Assembly (NCBI RefSeq): GCF_014898815.1
Contig: NW_026515541.1
Coordinates: forward strand, 2,418,001 to 2,482,000
Length of the DNA stretch: 64,000 nt
Direction: 5' to 3'
Source: Panonychus citri
Lineage: Eukaryota > Arthropoda > Arachnida > Trombidiformes > Tetranychidae
This document shows positions 62,001 to 64,000 of the stretch, piece after piece. Numbering within the stretch: position 1 is the first letter of the stretch; every line of letters starts with the position of its first letter. The position numbers and the translations under genes were made by a program. The notes below the pieces were generated by a model. It was not told where the DNA came from and searched no databases. It was given only the letters and a program-made list of their open reading frames with translations.

Positions 62001-64000
62001 ATCACCAACATCGTCATCATCTTCATCAGTATCTTCACAATTAAGGTCAAATCAATAGGCGATTGTAAATGTATGAAAATCGAGGCAAAATGACAGGACG
62101 GATAAAAGGTCCAGTTGATCCAAAAATGATAGATACAAAAAGTGAAGCAAAAATGATTAAGACAAAACCATAAATAATCAACAAACTGGTTCCAAAAATG
62201 ATATATCATGATAACTAGAACTGGAATCATTAATCAAAGGGAAAAAAAGTAATATCATCAATTTACGTGTTAATATGATTGCAAAATATTTCACATAATC
62301 ATGTGATGAGATGATACTATTCATTGGAATAGAAAAGAATTGTTTTTTTCACAGAAATAAACAAGAATAAGAGAAAAAATTTGACTATTATCATCCTACT
62401 TACAGGAACCAGTGAACTACAAAAACAACAACAATCAACAATCAACAATTGATGATAATAAGTTTTAGATGAACAAGATCAACAATATATTGAATTGGGT
62501 CTATGAGGAAGATACAATTGCAAGTTAAGTGAGTTAATGTTTGGAAAATCATAATAATAAGTTCACTGGAATATAAGAATCGTAAATTTTCATCATGATG
62601 ATAATATTTTGCGAAGGAAGATAATTCATATTTGTTCTCAATTCCAGGTATGGAATCGTTCAATTCAAAGTAAACATGATTAAGGGCGTAAATTGTTGAT
62701 GATGACAGAAAAGAAAATTATTATATCAACATAATCATCAGATCTTATTACTTGAGTGGTAGAAAGAAAGTTTCACTTAATGATCATGATGATTATGGTG
62801 ATTGTTGAGACAATTAGTAGGGGACAATTTACTAAGGAAAAAAAAGAGCCAACACTTTCGATTGTGAGTTAAATTATCCGTTCCAAGTTAAATCATTAAG
62901 TTGACAATTTAAAGAGACACATCATAAAAAAACCTCAATAGTCCATAGATGACAAACTCTGATGAAGATGCTAAAAAAAGTTTCATTTTCTTCATCAATT
63001 TAAACACCAAGTTAAACTTTACTTTGGGTTTACCTTAATTTTTATAACAATTTATCTGTAATTTTATATGATACTAATGCTGTTTACCTGTTTAACTATC
63101 ATTGCTGACAATTTATTAACAACAATTTATCAAATCTCCGGTTAACTATCACCTTTTTTGCTCTTAATGGCAAAATTAACTGACTTGAAAAATTGAACCA
63201 GAAATTTGCTCCTCTAAATGTTTCTAATACATTTAATTTGATTCGGAATTGATGAACTTTTATGTCTGCCAAATGATTAAGACCATTGATTATTATCAAT
63301 TTCTATATATTAAATTTTCTGTTAATTGTTACTAATTGTGATACTTTAATCACCAAATTGTTAAGGATAATTTGTATTACCTTCAAGACAAGTAATTCTT
63401 TCAGATATTTTCCCTTGGTGATGAACAATCAATTTGATTACATTATTTTGGTATCTCACTAATCATCTTTAATTGTGATGATTACAATATAATTATCTGT
63501 ATATAGATGAAACCTTAAATATTAATAGCTAAATTGGTTCACCTGGTTAATTATGATCAATTTGATCAAATCAAATTATAACTGATAAGTAAAAATGATT
63601 TGTGATTTAATTGTGAACAGCAATCAAAAGTACACTAACAATTTAACAATAGTTAGTTACCATCAAAATTATCTGAAACTTTTATTTTCACTAATCGTAA
63701 AAATTAACTAACCAAGAGTAAATGAAAAACTTTTCAAAATCAACTAACTGTTCACAATTTAGCTAAACTTAGAATCATGTTGTTTATGATTTGGTAAATA
63801 ATCAACAATAATCCAAATTAATCATGATGAATTACAATAGTCCAGAGTAGCAATGATTAATAACATTGAATTAAGATATGATAATCAAATCTGATACTTG
63901 TAAGTTATACACAACAAGTGAATCTACAGGGCGTTACCACTAAGAAAACAGATTTGTTTTTGGAATAGCTCGCGAACGGAGCGTCGCAGATACAAATAGA
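59030..64000. other. Large AT-rich intron or intergenic region
   Basis: Almost 5 kb with no supported exon on either strand; the short frames at 61490, 61964, 62442 and 63099 are AT-rich chance frames. It contains a short ATA/AAT microsatellite near 60340. Because the PDZ gene lacks its first exons, much of this is probably its intron. The last 75 bp change character: CTACAGGGCGTTACCAC followed by a GC-rich AGCTCGCGAACGGAGCGTCGC, perhaps the edge of another transposon. Confidence 0.5.

Noticed and set aside
61490..63299. Four short minus-strand frames
   Set aside because: Short AT-rich frames with no splice sites, motifs or conservation signal.

Overview
The window looks like nuclear DNA of an arthropod. 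It is AT-rich, has short GT-AG introns of about 55-65 bp, and carries expanded membrane-transporter families, TTAGG telomere-type repeats and a dense load of eukaryotic transposons. The mix of ABCG and MFS paralogues, a gustatory-receptor-like gene and the base composition fit a mite, perhaps a spider mite. That assignment is inference; no rRNA or mitochondrial marker is present.

Layout. 1-446: start of a membrane protein on the minus strand. 1517-3083: MFS transporter copy 1. 3079-3741: duplicated last exon of an ABCG transporter, cut by a 27-kb nested insertion (3742-31067). The host of the nest is an env-bearing Ty3/Gypsy element with two 404-bp LTRs that look identical (3742-4145, 30664-31067) and an ATAT target duplication. 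Inside the end of its env frame sits a 17,272-bp Maverick/Polinton (11497-28768) with about 230-bp terminal inverted repeats and a GACGTT target duplication. 31108-33751: tandem repeats and a LINE endonuclease relic. 33752-37497: the second copy of the duplicated segment and a complete 10-exon ABCG half transporter. 37905-41251: a GH31 glucosidase-like type II membrane gene that lacks its catalytic acids and carries a frameshift. 42775-44339 and 53820-55385: MFS copies 2 and 3, with a broken second copy of the Gypsy element, a Merlin (IS1016-type) transposon and a Tc1/mariner relic between them. 56484-59029: last exon of a PDZ protein. 59030-64000: AT-rich, no gene seen.

The Polinton carries the expected morphogenesis and replication set: packaging ATPase (frameshifted), core-like proteins, integrase (two frameshifts), penton, major capsid fused to a core-like protein, adenain-type protease and protein-primed DNA polymerase B. 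It also carries unusual cargo. One gene (12589-13113) encodes a two-repeat TATA-binding-protein-like protein with the saddle motifs. A family of four small helical proteins (11944-12340, 26179-26602, 26804-27157, 27455-27763) sits at both ends. A 63-bp element is repeated, in the sense direction, upstream of several of these small genes; its predicted stems are kept by compensatory base changes, as in a structured RNA. The TBP-like gene, the small-protein family and the structured repeat are the best candidates for an undescribed system, possibly a transposon-encoded transcription programme.

Order of events read from the sequence: duplication of the ABCG tail, insertion of the Gypsy element into one copy (the other copy keeps the empty site at about 34411-34414), then insertion of the Polinton into the Gypsy element.
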